Part shown: piece by piece, positions 1 to 8,813 of the stretch
Position numbering within the stretch: the first letter of the stretch is position 1
How the letters are laid out: every line of letters starts with the position of its first letter
Origin: Caldilineaceae bacterium SB0661_bin_32
Lineage (GTDB): Bacteria; Chloroflexota; Anaerolineae; Caldilineales; Caldilineaceae
DNA length: 36,429 nucleotides
NCBI GenBank assembly: GCA_009841235.1
Contig: VXMH01000001.1
Span: forward strand, 1-36,429
Direction: 5' to 3'
Notes under the pieces: generated by a model
The model's database searches: none
Told to the model about the DNA's origin: nothing
Seen by the model: only the letters and a program-made list of their open reading frames with translations
Position numbers and translations under genes: made by a program

Positions 1-210
1 CCTTGCCAATCAATTCAATCCAACATCTGTAGGGTTGATCAGAGGTTCCCTAACTCTCGTAAACTCTAATGGACTCTAATGCAAAGCCTCCAACAGCATC
101 CCAGCCTCGTCCAATCCAGCGCACCCTACAGAGTCCTGAATCAGACAACCGTCGTCGGCTGAGACGCTCCGAACTAGAAAGCACAACGGGTATAGCCTTA
201 CAGTGGCGGA
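1..210. other. Left-edge non-coding stretch
   Basis: No convincing coding region was found here. The composition is AT-richer than the genes that follow. A short imperfect direct repeat (ACTCTAATG, twice near 64-81) is visible, but no RNA gene or clear terminator. It is probably the upstream region of the gene that starts at 301. Confidence 0.4.
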
Positions 211-239
211 TTGCAAAGATATGCAACTGATGCTATCAA
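211..239 (+). promoter_or_regulatory. Possible sigma70-type promoter before the ThDP enzyme gene
   Basis: TTGCAA at 211-216 and TATCAA at 234-239 are separated by 17 bp. Each matches its consensus hexamer at four of six positions. The element lies inside what would be an N-terminal extension if the TTG at 211 were the start, so it also favours the ATG at 301. Confidence 0.3.
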
Positions 240-300
240 TAGATCAAATCCAACCAACACAATTGCCCCGCCAACTTCGCGTCCATCAGGAGAACACGCT

Positions 301-1977
301 ATGCCAAGCATGACCGGTGGCAGGTTCATCGCCGAGACGGTACACGGATATGGAATCACCCACGTATTCTTTATGCCCTACATCGGCCCCAGGGCCTTGA
401 TGGAAATGGAAAAACTGGGGATCAAGCGCGTGCAGACCCACGGAGAGAAAGCCGCCGCCTACATGGCAGACGCCTACGCCCGCGTCAAACGCGCCCCCAG
501 CCTCTGCATGGCCCAGGCCGTCGGCGCCGTCAATCTGGCGGCCGGTCTGCAAGACGCCTACCTGGCCTGCTCTCCTGTGGTCGCCCTGACAGGGCGGGAG
601 CTTCTCATAAATCAGCAGCGCCACGCCTACCAGGAGGTCGACCACGTCAATCCGTTTTCGGCCGTATCCAAATACAGTGCCTATGTCTCCACGCCCGAAC
701 ATCTGCCCGTCTACCTGCGCCAGGCATTTCGTGCCGCCACGACCGGCACGCCCGGCCCGACCCACCTGGACCTGGAGGGAATCGCCGGCCAAGGCGTCGT
801 GGAACTGGAGGCCGACCTGGAAGTCATCGTTGAAGAGGCGTTTACCCGCTTGCCTCCCTTCCGGCCCGAGGCCGAACCGTCCGCAATCGACGCGGCCCTC
901 CAGCTTCTGACCGCCGCCGAACGCCCGGTCATCGTCGCCGGCGGCGGTGTCCTGGCCTCAGACGCCCGCACCGAACTCATCGAACTGGCGGAAAAGCTCT
1001 CAGTCCCTGTGGCCACGTCGCTGAATGCCAAAACGATGTTCCCTCCCGATCACGAGCTGGCCGTAGGCGTCCCCGGCTCATACTCGCGCGCCTGTTCAAA
1101 TCAGACCCTGGTTGAAGCCGACCTCGTCTTCTTCATCGGCAGCCACACCGGCGGTCAGGTGACAAACTCCTATCAGATTCCTCCCCAGGGCACCCCTATC
1201 ATCCAGCTCGACATCAACCCCGAAGAGATCGGCCGCAACTACCCGGTTCAGGTCGGCCTCCAGGGCGACGTCAAGAGCAGCCTGAGGCGCATGATCGACC
1301 GCGCTGAACCCCGTGAACACCGCGCTGCCTGGGTCGGCCGTGTTCAGGAACTGGTGCAGGAGTGGAAGGCAGGTGTAGCGGACCTCGTCAACTCGGACAT
1401 CCTGCCCATGCGCCCGGAACGCCTCTGCCGCGAGCTGAGCGACTACCTGCCATCCGATGCCATACTCGTTTCCGACACCGGCCACGCCGGGATCTGGACC
1501 GGGACGATGCTCGACCTGAAACATCCCGACCAGAGCTTCATTCGCTGCTCCGGATCGCTGGGCTGGGGCCTCCCCGCAGCCATGGGAGCCAAGTGCGCGC
1601 AGCCCGACCGCCCTGTCCTCTGCTTTACCGGCGATGGCGGCATCTGGTACCACATAGCCGAACTGGAAACCGCTGTGCGCTGCGGTATCAACACCGTAAC
1701 CGTTGTCAATAACAATCACTCACTCAATCAGGAGCAGGGCGGCGTAGAGCAGACCTACGGGGGAAGGACCGCCGGTTCAGATGAGCTCTGGCTCTTCGAG
1801 GACGCTGACTTTGCCAGGATTGCGGAGTCGTTCGGCGCCCTCGGCATAACCGTAAACAAGCCGGACGAGCTCGCCGGTGCTCTCGATCGCGCCTTTGCTT
1901 CCGGCCGGCCGGCTGTTGTCGACGTGAAGACGCACGTTGAAGGCATAGCCCCGCGGGCCTGGATGCCGGCCAGTTAG
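301..1977 (+). CDS. Thiamine diphosphate-dependent enzyme, acetolactate synthase-like fold
   Basis: This 558-residue protein has the three-domain layout of ThDP enzymes such as acetolactate synthase and benzoylformate decarboxylase: a pyrimidine-binding domain (about 1-170), a central Rossmann-like domain (about 190-325) and a pyrophosphate-binding domain (about 380-535). Visible landmarks are the activating Glu49 in HGEKAAAYMA, the GDGG motif at 444-447, and the NNN that closes the Mg-ThDP motif at 470-472. The frame is open back to a TTG at 211. The ATG at 301 is preferred because AGGAGA (288-293) sits 7 nt upstream and homology to the family begins just after it. The reaction cannot be assigned. 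No small regulatory subunit or ilv gene lies nearby, so branched-chain biosynthesis is not supported. A 2-oxoacid decarboxylase or carboligase role is an inference from the fold. Confidence 0.85.
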   Translation: MPSMTGGRFIAETVHGYGITHVFFMPYIGPRALMEMEKLGIKRVQTHGEKAAAYMADAYARVKRAPSLCMAQAVGAVNLAAGLQDAYLACSPVVALTGRELLINQQRHAYQEVDHVNPFSAVSKYSAYVSTPEHLPVYLRQAFRAATTGTPGPTHLDLEGIAGQGVVELEADLEVIVEEAFTRLPPFRPEAEPSAIDAALQLLTAAERPVIVAGGGVLASDARTELIELAEKLSVPVATSLNAKTMFPPDHELAVGVPGSYSRACSNQTLVEADLVFFIGSHTGGQVTNSYQIPPQGTPIIQLDINPEEIGRNYPVQVGLQGDVKSSLRRMIDRAEPREHRAAWVGRVQELVQEWKAGVADLVNSDILPMRPERLCRELSDYLPSDAILVSDTGHAGIWTGTMLDLKHPDQSFIRCSGSLGWGLPAAMGAKCAQPDRPVLCFTGDGGIWYHIAELETAVRCGINTVTVVNNNHSLNQEQGGVEQTYGGRTAGSDELWLFEDADFARIAESFGALGITVNKPDELAGALDRAFASGRPAVVDVKTHVEGIAPRAWMPAS

Positions 1978-2064
1978 CTCCAAACAGTGCTTGCCTGGTC
2001 CTTCCTTCCGGATCGGGGCTGCCTCTGACTGGTGCTGCAGTGCGGCCCATATGGGTCATTCAGT

Positions 2065-2094
2065 TTGCTCCGGCAATCGGCAATCTGCTAAAAT
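2065..2094 (+). promoter_or_regulatory. Candidate promoter upstream of the 96-residue protein
   Basis: TTGCTC at 2065-2070 is followed after 18 bp by TAAAAT at 2089-2094, a five-of-six match to the -10 consensus. It lies in the 260-bp gap after the ThDP gene and would give a leader of about 135 nt before the ATG at 2238. No riboswitch or terminator was recognised in that leader. Confidence 0.35.
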
Positions 2095-2237
2095 GTCCTG
2101 TGTTTACGGCCTCTCCTTTAGCTGCTGCGCGCAGCGAGAGGCGTATCCACTTCATTTGATTTCGGGCAATACTGTCCGTGGTCCTGCCCGGGCAGGTTGA
2201 TCGCAACGTATCGACCCCATAATCTGGAAGGCCTTGC

Positions 2238-2528
2238 ATGAAAGCGATGCTCTACTTGGACCAGGTGGCCGAGCCGGTGGCTGTACTTGACGAAGTGAAG
2301 ATTGTAGAGTTCGGGAGCGACAATCACCCGGAAGGTGACAGGATCCGAATCTACTACCATACCAGTAACCTGAATGCCACCAGGACGATGGTCGAACTTC
2401 ACCGGGATCGTAAAATGACGATAAGACTGGAGGACGGCCGGTCAGCCCCGGCGCTGATCACGCACGCCAGTCTGGATGCCAAGGGCCAGTTTGTGGGCGT
2501 TTTGAGAGTGCTCGGACCACTGGCCTGA
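2238..2528 (+). CDS. Uncharacterised 96-residue protein
   Basis: I do not recognise this family. The start has a good ribosome-binding site (GGAAGG, 2226-2231). The sequence has no signal peptide, membrane helix or cysteine. Its alternating hydrophobic and charged pattern suggests an all-beta fold. The middle (about 28-65) is rich in charged residues and carries the stretch HTSNLNATRTMVELHR, while the C-terminal third ends in VGVLRVLGPLA. It sits alone between the ThDP gene (260 bp upstream) and the helicase (116 bp downstream), with its own candidate promoter. The start signal and codon pattern make it a likely real gene. No function is proposed. Confidence 0.6.
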   Translation: MKAMLYLDQVAEPVAVLDEVKIVEFGSDNHPEGDRIRIYYHTSNLNATRTMVELHRDRKMTIRLEDGRSAPALITHASLDAKGQFVGVLRVLGPLA

Positions 2529-2644
2529 GATCCGAAGTATGTCTCCCATCCTCCCCGGCCCACCCGCGGCCAGATTCAACCCCTGGGAAAACTCTCCGAA
2601 CCGTCGACTTTCGGTCCAAATATTCGGCAACTGACAACAATTTC

Positions 2645-5005
2645 ATGGTCGCTGAACAGCAACTGCGCCCCGCACAGGAGGAGATCCTCAAGTATGAGGG
2701 AGGTCGCCTCGGAATCAGCGCAGTGCCCGGCAGCGGCAAGACCTTCACGCTGAGCCGCCTCGCCGCCAAACTGGTGCAAAAGCTGGCAGCCTCAGGCCCT
2801 GTGGATGATCGGGAAGTCCTGGTCGTCACCTTTACCAACGCAGCCGCAGAGAACTTCCGCAGCAGCATCGGCCGTATCGTCGAGAGCCGTCGGCTGCTTC
2901 CCAGCGGCTTCCGCGTGGGAACGATTCACAGTCTGGCCCACGACATCGTGCGCGAGCGCCCCGGTCTGGTCGGCCTGGGTGAAGACTTCGACATTATCGA
3001 CGAGCGAACAAGCCAGGACATTAAGCGGCAGGCAGTCAACAACTACCTTCAGGCCAATCCCGACTTTCTGGGCGGTTACATCAAGCCTGAAATCCTTCAC
3101 AATTCCCGCAACCTGGGACGCCAGCTCAACCTGACTGCGCAGGAAGTCGCCGAAGCGGTTATTCGTCGCGTAAAGGAGCTGCGCACCGATGCCGACGCCT
3201 TGGAAAATCTCCTGCAGCACCAGTCCGGCGCCTGGCCTCTGTTGTCCTTCGGACTCCAGGTCTGCCGCGACTACCAGCGCGGCCTGAGCGTACGCGGAGG
3301 CGTCGACTTTGACGACCTGATCCTGCTTGCGCTTCAAGCGCTCGAAACCGATGACAACCTCCTGGCGCGCCTCCAACGGCGCTGGCCCTTTGTCCTCGAA
3401 GATGAGGCCCAGGACAGCAGCGCCCTCCAGGAGCAGATGCTCCTGCTCCTGACGGCCGCGCATGGAAATTGGGTCCGCGTGGGGGATCCCAACCAGGCCA
3501 TTAACACCACCTTTACCAGCGCCGATCCCCGGTTTCTCAAGCAGTTCGTGGATGGCGAGACGGTCGTCAAGCTGCCCCTGCCCAACTCGGGCCGCAGCGC
3601 ACTGCCGATCATCAGTCTTGCCAACCGCCTGATCGACTGGAGCTCTGAAGAGCATCCGCTGCTTTCGCCCGGCAAGGCGCTTTCGCCCCCACACATTCAG
3701 CCCACCGGGGAAGACGACCCGCAACGCAATCCAGAGCCGGGAAACCCGGCCGTCTATTTCTATGACCGTCCACTTGCGCCCGTCGATGAAATCCGGATTC
3801 TGGTCACCAGCCTGCAGCGCTGGCTGCCGAAGAACCCCGCGAAGACGGTCGCCGTCCTCGTCCCGGATAACCGGCGCGGCGCAGAGTTCAGCAAAGCTTT
3901 CGAAGACGCCTCGCTCCCATTTGACGATTCGCTTCTCCGTTCCACCAGCACAACTCGTATTGCCGTAGACGCGCTCGTGAAAGCCATGCGCTTCATCAGC
4001 CAGCCTGCCAACCCCTCCCATCTGCGTCTGCTTTGGAACGAGGTCTGGTGGGCGCGGCGGAGTTGCCTGCACGATCCTTCGGAAACAGGCGTGGAGTCAT
4101 CCCAAGTCAGCGCTGAGGAGGGACCTCCATCCTGGCTCCCGGATCAGTCCGATTCCGTCGAGAAGACACAGGAAAGTGAGTTCCCTGGGCCAGTGTTGCT
4201 CTTTGGCAAAGCACTCGGCCAGTTGCGCCTGCCGGAGCGTTTCATCTTCCCTGCTGCCGGCGACGACTGGCTGCAGGAACTTAGCTGGCTCGACGATTAC
4301 GACGGTTTTCGGCCCATCGTCCACCGGTTCCGGCAAGACCTCAGACGCTGGTGTTCAGCCGCAGTTCTGCCTGTTGACGAGCTGGTCCTGACTCTGGGAC
4401 AGGATCTGTTCACGGAAGCTGCCGAACGTGCCTTGGCCCACAGCGCCGCCATCCTGCTGGCAAATCGGGCCAGAGAGCGGCCCGGCCTGCGGTTACTTGA
4501 GTTGACAAAAGAGCTGGAAGAGACCGCCGCCAACAAGCGGCGTCTGCTGGGGTTCACCGAAGAAACGCGCGGGTTCGAACCACCCGCAGGCAAGGTGACC
4601 ATCGCAACGATGCATTCAGCCAAGGGACTGGAATGGGATCGCGTCCACCTGGCGTCCGTCAGCAACTACAGCTTTCCGGGCGGCGGCGACGACGAGTACT
4701 ACCGAGGGGAACCGAACTACATTCGCGGCAGCCTCAATCTGACCGAGGAAGCCCTGGAGCAGACGAGGCAGTTACACATGGGGACGCTCGACGAATATGT
4801 CCACGGCGAGGCAACCCGTGAGGCCCGGCGGGAGTATGCCGCCGAACGCCTTCGGCTTCTCTATGTCGGAATCACTCGCGCCCGCCAGGAACTGGTCCTG
4901 ACATATAATACGGGCAGGTTTTATGACACGCGGCCAAATGAGCCTGCGCTTGCCTTTACGGAACTGAACGAGGCCTGGCGGACTGGCCAAAGCCGAAAAG
5001 TCTGA
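2645..5005 (+). CDS. UvrD/PcrA/Rep-like superfamily 1A DNA helicase
   Basis: This is a 786-residue ATP-dependent 3'-5' DNA helicase of the UvrD/REP family. The motifs appear in order: Q-motif LRPAQEEIL near the N-terminus, Walker A GSGKT (29-33), motif Ia VTFTNAAAENF, motif II DEAQ (253-256), motif III GDPNQ, motif V MHSAKGLEWD (656-665) and motif VI LLYVGITRARQ (738-748). It is slightly longer than typical UvrD or PcrA (about 720-730 residues). The middle (about 370-620) is divergent and would include the 1B/2B insertions. No RecB-type nuclease motif is visible at the C-terminus, so it is probably a stand-alone helicase in repair or replication restart. No Shine-Dalgarno sequence precedes the ATG, although no better in-frame start exists. 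The gene is monocistronic by spacing. Confidence 0.9.
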   Translation: MVAEQQLRPAQEEILKYEGGRLGISAVPGSGKTFTLSRLAAKLVQKLAASGPVDDREVLVVTFTNAAAENFRSSIGRIVESRRLLPSGFRVGTIHSLAHDIVRERPGLVGLGEDFDIIDERTSQDIKRQAVNNYLQANPDFLGGYIKPEILHNSRNLGRQLNLTAQEVAEAVIRRVKELRTDADALENLLQHQSGAWPLLSFGLQVCRDYQRGLSVRGGVDFDDLILLALQALETDDNLLARLQRRWPFVLEDEAQDSSALQEQMLLLLTAAHGNWVRVGDPNQAINTTFTSADPRFLKQFVDGETVVKLPLPNSGRSALPIISLANRLIDWSSEEHPLLSPGKALSPPHIQPTGEDDPQRNPEPGNPAVYFYDRPLAPVDEIRILVTSLQRWLPKNPAKTVAVLVPDNRRGAEFSKAFEDASLPFDDSLLRSTSTTRIAVDALVKAMRFISQPANPSHLRLLWNEVWWARRSCLHDPSETGVESSQVSAEEGPPSWLPDQSDSVEKTQESEFPGPVLLFGKALGQLRLPERFIFPAAGDDWLQELSWLDDYDGFRPIVHRFRQDLRRWCSAAVLPVDELVLTLGQDLFTEAAERALAHSAAILLANRARERPGLRLLELTKELEETAANKRRLLGFTEETRGFEPPAGKVTIATMHSAKGLEWDRVHLASVSNYSFPGGGDDEYYRGEPNYIRGSLNLTEEALEQTRQLHMGTLDEYVHGEATREARREYAAERLRLLYVGITRARQELVLTYNTGRFYDTRPNEPALAFTELNEAWRTGQSRKV

Positions 5006-5020
5006 TCACACTGCCTCTCC

Positions 5021-5036
5021 GCGCCTGATGAGGCGC
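5021..5036 (+). terminator. Hairpin after the helicase gene, weak terminator candidate
   Basis: GCGCCT at 5021-5026 pairs perfectly with AGGCGC at 5031-5036 across a 4-nt loop, 15 bp after the helicase stop. The T-run of a canonical intrinsic terminator is missing (CGGGTTG follows), so it may only be an mRNA 3' stabiliser. Confidence 0.3.
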
Positions 5037-5105
5037 CGGGTTGAACGTTATCAGCAACTGCCGCTTTAGACAGGCGCCGACAACGGCAATCGTACTGAAC
5101 CTCAA

Positions 5106-8100
5106 ATGCGACATACGAAGATTCAGCACTACTGCGAATCCGTCATCGAGGCCGGCTGGCTTGCCGCCCTGATCGTCGCGCCGCTTTTCTTCAATACCTA
5201 CTCCAGCCGCGTGTTTGAGCCGGACAAGATCAGCCTCATTCGTTCCATCTCTCTGGTCATGCTTTTGGCCTATCTTGTAAAGATTCTGGACGGCGGTCGA
5301 ATATGGCTGCCGGCTGGTGGAGGAGGTCCGCCGGCGGGCAACCAGGCCGTTGCAGCCAGCGAAGGTTCACAAGCCGCGTTCGAATGGAGGCTGGGCAGCC
5401 TCTGGAAACAGCCGCTCCTGCTCCCTTTCGCGCTGCTGGCACTATCCTACGCTATCAGTACCCTGTTGAGTATTTCGCCCTCCGTAAGCTGGTGGGGGTC
5501 CTATCACCGGCTGCAGGGCGCCTACACCTACGCTGGCTATCTGATCATCGCTGTACTCACGGCAGCCCACCTGAGACAACCCTCCCAGCTGCGCCGGCTT
5601 CAACATACAGTTGTCATCACCAGCCTTCCCATCGCCGTCTACGCCGTGTTCCAGCACTTCGGCAAGGATCCCCTCCCATGGGCCCAGGACGTGACCGGCC
5701 GCGTAACCGCCAACGCGGGGAATCCAATCTTTCTCGCCGCGCATCTGATCATGGCCTTCTTCCTGACGCTCGAACGCGCAGTCTCCTGTTTCGCGTTCCT
5801 GTTGACCGGCGGGCCGCGGCCGGGCGGCGATACTGCGCCCGGTACTGCGCCCGAAGACAAACAGGCGGCCCCTACACCCGACCACAGCTTGGCCGGTGTT
5901 CTGGCCGGGGGCTGCTATCTGTTTGTACTCGTCATTCAACTGCTCGCCATATTCTGGTCCCAGAGCCGCGGCCCCTGGCTTGGCCTCGCCAGCGGTATGT
6001 ACATCTTTGTGCTGCTCCTCCTGACCGGCATGCGTCCCCGCAACTACCGCGTCTGGACGGCCGCCTGGGCGGGGTTCGGCCTGGTTGGGCTCGTTCTCCT
6101 CATCGTCCTGAATACGACCGCGATCGGCCGCTCTTTTCGCCAGGTCCCAAATTGGGGGCGTCTGACGACGATGCTGGATAGCGCTACGGGCACGGGGCGG
6201 GTCCGCGTCCTGATCTGGGAGGGTACCGCGGAGCTGATCTTCCCCCACGAGCCGCTGACCTATCCCGATGGAAAAGATGACCCCGTCAATCCGTTCCGCC
6301 CCCTGATTGGCTATGGTCCGGAGACACTCTGGATGGCGTTCAATCGCTTCTATCCGCCGGAACTGGCCCAATGGGAATCCCGCAACGCCAGCCCCGACCG
6401 GGCCCACAACGAAACCTGGGACAGTCTTGCCATGACCGGCGCTCTTGGCTTTCTGGCAAATTCACTCCTCTTCCTGTCTATCTTCTTCTGGGCTATGCGC
6501 TGGCTTGGGCTGGTCCGTTCACGCCGGGACGCCATACTCTTCTTTTCCATGCTTGCAGGCGGGGGTATCCTCCTCAGCGCCCTGTTCCAGGTGCGCGGCG
6601 TCAGCATCGGTTTCCTCGGCGTAAACTGGCCGACCGGACTGATACTCGGGCTGATTGCGTACGTCACCCTTGCAGTCTTCCTTCAACAGGCATCCTCGGC
6701 CGAGGCGGCGCATCGCCCGCGCCAGCTCCTCCTGATCGCCTCGCTGTCGGCAATCATCGCCCACTATGTCGAGATTCATCTCGGAATCGCGATCGCAGCC
6801 ACCCGCATCTATTTCTGGACCATAGTGGCTCTGCTGCTGGGCCTGGGAATGAACTGGCTCTTCCCGGAACCCTTCGCACCCGACCAGGTCTCTGCAAGTC
6901 AGGCAGCGCCGCGAGGCGAGGAAAACCGGAGCGCGCGGAACAGGCGGGCTGCAGCGCGGGGGAGGGCCGCCCGCGGCCGTCGTCAGGCTCGATCATCGAG
7001 CAGAGGTTGGGACATTCATTTGCCGGCTACAGTCCTGCCCGACCTTCTGGTCATGATGACGCTTGTCTTTCTTTTCACGATCAATTTCCTGGGAATGTCG
7101 AACACGCTCTCCATTGTATTCGCAGGACTGGGCGCCGCCCTTCAGGACCGAGCCGGGGCCGCGTTGACAGACATACTGTGGCTGGTCTTTTTCACCTGGT
7201 TGATCGCAACTGGATTGGGCACAGCCACCGCCTTGTTGCGCCATCATGGCCTGGGGAAGCAAGTGAGAAGAGGCGCTGCAGGCGGAAGCCGGCGCGATGA
7301 GGAAACGCCCCACAACAGTATTGCGGAAACGGTCCGCCCGTCCGTTCGCTCAACGGTTCTCTATGGCCTGATTCTCTTCGCGGGCTGGTTGCTCTATGGC
7401 CTCATCCACGCCGCCCGCTTGCTTCCCGGCGCCAGGACGGGTACGGTCGCCGAGCAGCTGGAACAAATTGCAGGTCACTATAGCCTGTACACCTGGCTCG
7501 TGGTTCTTTGGTGTCTGCTTGGCGGTCTGTTTCTGTCGCGGCGCAAAATAGTGGATACGCGACGGGCATGGTTGGGGCGCGGCCTGGCTACGGCAGGCGC
7601 GGGGATCCTCATGTCTGCCGCTGTCTTCTACATTATCGCCAACATCAACATTGCACAGGTGCGGGCCGACGTCTTTTACAAACAAGGCCAGAACTTCGAT
7701 TCCGCCGGCGCTTGGGTCGAGAGCTCCGACCTCTACCGCCGGGCGCTTGCAGTCCGACCGACCGAGGATCACTACATGCTCTTTTTGGGTCGCAGCCTCC
7801 TCGAAAGAGCGGCGTATGCGCCCAAGGAAGGCTCGCTGTCGTTTCCGTCTGCTCCGACTCTGCAGCACGTTCTCGATCTGAACGCAGATGACATTGCGCT
7901 CTTGGGGCGGGACGATCTCCTTGCCGCGTCTGAGGCGGTCCTTTCCCGCGCACAGGCAGCAAATCCGCTGAACACGGACCACACCTCGAACCTGGCCCGT
8001 CTTTACCGTCGCTGGGCCATTTTGGCGGATGATCCGCAAGCACAGCTGCCGGCGTTGGAAAAGAGCTTGCGCCACTACGACGCCGCTCTCTCACTCAGTC

Positions 8101-8783
8101 CAAACGTAGCCCATCTGTGGAATGAGAAAGGACAGATCCTCGTCTCCATGGGCCGTGAGGAAGAGGCCGAGATTTCTTTCCTGCACAGTCTTTCGCTTGA
8201 CGACCGGTTCGAAGACACCTACGCTCTCTTGGTCGAGCTGTACACCCGGACGGACGCATCGGAAAAGCTCTCCCGCCTCTTGGATAACGGCCTGGAGAAG
8301 CTTCCTCACAGCCTGGCTTTGCTCACACACAAAGGGGCGGCCCAGTCCCGCGCCGGCGACCTGGAGGGTGCACTGGCAACCATTTCGCTGGCATTTGAGA
8401 AACACCCCGCCGACCTCAACGCTGTGCGCAATCTGGTCGTTCTTTCCCGCTTGCTGGACCGCCCCGAAGAGGCGGCTCAGTGGGCCGAACGCGCCATTGC
8501 ACTGATAGAGAGCGGCCATGACGAAAGAGATAAGATTATCGCCACCTACAGCGTGATTGCGGAGATGAATGTAGAGAATGGGCGGTTGCTGGAGGCGGCC
8601 GACATCCTGCATCGCCTCATGGAACTCGCGCCGCACGACTATCGTTTTCCGTTCCAGCTGGCTCAGGTGCATACTGAGTTGGGCAATAACCAGCAGGCCC
8701 GCCAGTTCGGAGAATCTGCGCTGTCTCTCGCCCCGGAAAACGAGAAGCCCGGTATCCAATCTTTTGTCGATTCTCTTGAGTGA
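5106..8783 (+). CDS. O-antigen ligase/polymerase-like membrane protein with C-terminal TPR array
   Basis: This is a 1225-residue polytopic membrane protein. The first half has roughly a dozen hydrophobic helices and the hallmarks of the Wzy/WaaL (O-antigen ligase) family: SRGPWLG at 287-293 and, in the large periplasmic loop, GYGPET followed by RAHNETWD, with His434 in the usual position. A basic, Arg-rich loop (about 600-636) separates this from a second membrane block (about 640-850). After the last helix come TPR repeats (about 860-1225) with repeated Y/L..A-L....P spacing. The family transfers or polymerises lipid-linked glycans at the outer face of the membrane. The TPR part probably recruits partners or glycan substrates (inference). 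It is followed after 30 bp by a lipid-carrier sugar transferase gene, which fits a surface-polysaccharide role. The start is the first ATG and has no strong ribosome-binding site. Confidence 0.8.
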   Translation: MRHTKIQHYCESVIEAGWLAALIVAPLFFNTYSSRVFEPDKISLIRSISLVMLLAYLVKILDGGRIWLPAGGGGPPAGNQAVAASEGSQAAFEWRLGSLWKQPLLLPFALLALSYAISTLLSISPSVSWWGSYHRLQGAYTYAGYLIIAVLTAAHLRQPSQLRRLQHTVVITSLPIAVYAVFQHFGKDPLPWAQDVTGRVTANAGNPIFLAAHLIMAFFLTLERAVSCFAFLLTGGPRPGGDTAPGTAPEDKQAAPTPDHSLAGVLAGGCYLFVLVIQLLAIFWSQSRGPWLGLASGMYIFVLLLLTGMRPRNYRVWTAAWAGFGLVGLVLLIVLNTTAIGRSFRQVPNWGRLTTMLDSATGTGRVRVLIWEGTAELIFPHEPLTYPDGKDDPVNPFRPLIGYGPETLWMAFNRFYPPELAQWESRNASPDRAHNETWDSLAMTGALGFLANSLLFLSIFFWAMRWLGLVRSRRDAILFFSMLAGGGILLSALFQVRGVSIGFLGVNWPTGLILGLIAYVTLAVFLQQASSAEAAHRPRQLLLIASLSAIIAHYVEIHLGIAIAATRIYFWTIVALLLGLGMNWLFPEPFAPDQVSASQAAPRGEENRSARNRRAAARGRAARGRRQARSSSRGWDIHLPATVLPDLLVMMTLVFLFTINFLGMSNTLSIVFAGLGAALQDRAGAALTDILWLVFFTWLIATGLGTATALLRHHGLGKQVRRGAAGGSRRDEETPHNSIAETVRPSVRSTVLYGLILFAGWLLYGLIHAARLLPGARTGTVAEQLEQIAGHYSLYTWLVVLWCLLGGLFLSRRKIVDTRRAWLGRGLATAGAGILMSAAVFYIIANINIAQVRADVFYKQGQNFDSAGAWVESSDLYRRALAVRPTEDHYMLFLGRSLLERAAYAPKEGSLSFPSAPTLQHVLDLNADDIALLGRDDLLAASEAVLSRAQAANPLNTDHTSNLARLYRRWAILADDPQAQLPALEKSLRHYDAALSLSPNVAHLWNEKGQILVSMGREEEAEISFLHSLSLDDRFEDTYALLVELYTRTDASEKLSRLLDNGLEKLPHSLALLTHKGAAQSRAGDLEGALATISLAFEKHPADLNAVRNLVVLSRLLDRPEEAAQWAERAIALIESGHDERDKIIATYSVIAEMNVENGRLLEAADILHRLMELAPHDYRFPFQLAQVHTELGNNQQARQFGESALSLAPENEKPGIQSFVDSLE
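5831..5854 (+). repeat. Two-copy 12-bp tandem repeat inside the O-antigen ligase-like gene
   Basis: TACTGCGCCCGG is followed directly by TACTGCGCCCGA (11 of 12 identical). It encodes the repeated TAPGTAPE in a hydrophilic loop, so it is in frame and probably neutral. Confidence 0.7.
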
Positions 8784-8813
8784 ACTGGCTTGAAGCTGAT
8801 CCCTGGTGAGTGA

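Noticed and set aside
211..300. TTG at 211 as start of the ThDP enzyme
   Set aside because: The extra 30 residues are unlike the family. A Shine-Dalgarno sequence serves the ATG at 301, and a promoter-like element overlaps the extension.
2120..2135. GCTGCGCGCAGC palindrome in the gap before the 96-residue protein
   Set aside because: It has no loop and no T-run, so it is not a terminator. No operator family is recognised.
2792..4072. 426-codon minus-strand open frame opposite the helicase gene
   Set aside because: The sense strand has all helicase motifs in order. Long antisense frames are expected in GC-rich coding DNA, and this one matches no family.
4565..4595. GGTTCGAACC, like a tRNA T-arm
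   Set aside because: It lies inside the helicase gene, just before motif V, and no acceptor stem or anticodon arm surrounds it.
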